Source: Rebecca billardiae RCC1528 (lineage: Eukaryota; Haptophyta). Taken from it: a DNA stretch of 64,000 nucleotides. The stretch covers positions 496,001 through 560,000 of the forward strand of contig OZ251240.1 in NCBI GenBank assembly GCA_965240325.2, read 5' to 3'. Below, in pieces: positions 63,375 through 64,000 of the stretch (position 1 is its first letter; every line of letters begins with the position of its first letter). Below the pieces are notes generated by a model, which saw nothing but the letters and a program-made list of their open reading frames with translations, was not told where the DNA came from and did no database searches. The translations under genes were made by a program, and so were the position numbers.

Positions 63375-64000
63375 AAAGATGAGATGAGTATTGTTCCCTT
63401 AAGCTGATGAATAGAGCTCGTTCGGAGATTCCCTCGGCGGGTACTTTATGTACTACTATCTTGATATCACCTTCAGTTTACTACTGGTTAAGTTTAGTAT
63501 CTACCGGTCACTCCCCGACCGTATTGATGGTGCAAGAAAACCTAGAGCCCCGACCGTTACAAGGGTATATTAGGTCTCAGCGGCATGATGGCCATCCGGC
63601 GAATAAGTCATTCTGGGTCTCCCTGACACCATGATACAGGCCCAACACCCCCGGGGACCTGAGCATCACCCTGGGACCTAATATTGCAGTCTGAAGTTGG
63701 GTGGGTCACTCTCGACGACGGCACGCGGACGGTCGTGATGCACGCGGGACAGCACATCAGGGGCATTCGGTGCACTAGCGAGGGTGGCATACGATGTCAT
63801 CCCGACGTATGCATCCGTAGTATACTTGCCCGGCCCCAGGCGCCCTGTCATCCGGCACAATGTCACGTGCGTGGGCTTCACGCGGTCGTGATCGCGGGGT
63901 TCAACATGCTGTTCCGAACGAGCGCACGCACGCGCGCCGGCGCGAGGCGAGCGAGAGGAATGCACCCCTCGCGTGCTCGCGCGGGCAAACGCACTTCACG
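63375..64000. other. Right-edge intergenic region, no gene recognised
   Basis: About 625 bp of much lower GC than the neighbouring gene, beginning with an A run next to the dispersed repeat. The short open frames show no recognisable domain. No RNA gene or terminal repeat was seen. Confidence 0.5.

Noticed and set aside
1-64000. Viral or bacterial origin of the window
   Set aside because: Spliceosomal introns, large intergenic regions, PKD1-like and homeodomain genes, and the absence of operons or phage genes point to a eukaryotic nuclear genome.

Overview
This is GC-rich nuclear DNA of a eukaryote, most likely a unicellular alga with a secondary (complex) plastid, such as a haptophyte or pelagophyte. 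The taxon is an inference. The support is: spliceosomal GT-AG introns and one GC-AG intron; coding sequence with almost only G or C at third positions; AT-rich islands between genes; a folate-biopterin transporter with a bipartite-looking presequence; and protein types that, to my knowledge, are common in such algae (Ser-Pro3 repeat glycoproteins, Sel1-MYND proteins, PKD1-like receptors, TIR/HET-like membrane proteins). No prokaryotic operon, ribosomal RNA, convincing tRNA or CRISPR array was seen.

Layout from left to right. 1-177: edge fragment of an unknown minus-strand gene. 1771-3120 (-): homeodomain protein. 5237-7231 (-): purine 5'-nucleotidase of the HAD superfamily, four exons. 8855-9869 (-): myo-inositol oxygenase, two exons, all iron ligands intact. 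11209-13155 (-): folate-biopterin transporter. 13515-19406 (-): PKD1-like receptor with a Pro-rich stalk. 19760-21265 (+): ankyrin-repeat protein, divergent from the previous gene. 21571-22080 (-): truncated Sel1-MYND copy. 22616-29753 (-): degenerate nucleoside hydrolase fused to WD40 repeats and membrane segments. 30148-31185 (+): secreted or lumenal methyltransferase-like protein. 31421-33379: region bounded by 49-bp inverted repeats, probably a non-autonomous mobile element. 33511-34728 (-): secreted beta-propeller glycosidase-like protein. 35007-37591 (-): membrane protein with a TIR/HET-like domain and a C-type lectin domain. 38722-40428 (+): exostosin/GT47-like glycosyltransferase. 41070-42122 (-) and 42226-43617 (+): divergent pair of an EF-hand protein with a duplicated module and a Sel1-MYND protein. 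44702-63176 (-): one 18.5-kb gene for a protein of about 5,860 residues, made of RCC1-type blades, about 2,580 residues of Ser-Pro3 repeats, IPT/TIG domains, a REJ-like region, a GPS and PKD1-type membrane segments.

Common threads. Much of the window encodes secreted, membrane or glycan-linked proteins: two PKD1-like receptors, a lectin receptor, a glycosidase, a glycosyltransferase and a secreted methyltransferase. Both PKD1-like proteins stop after the segments corresponding to PKD1 TM1-TM5 and lack the channel module. The strongest candidates for undescribed systems are the TIR/HET-like plus C-type lectin receptor, the pseudo-nucleoside-hydrolase/WD40/membrane fusion, and the giant RCC1 / Ser-Pro3 / PKD1-like protein. 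Exon joins were worked out by hand from splice signals and protein-family continuity, and have not been checked against transcripts.
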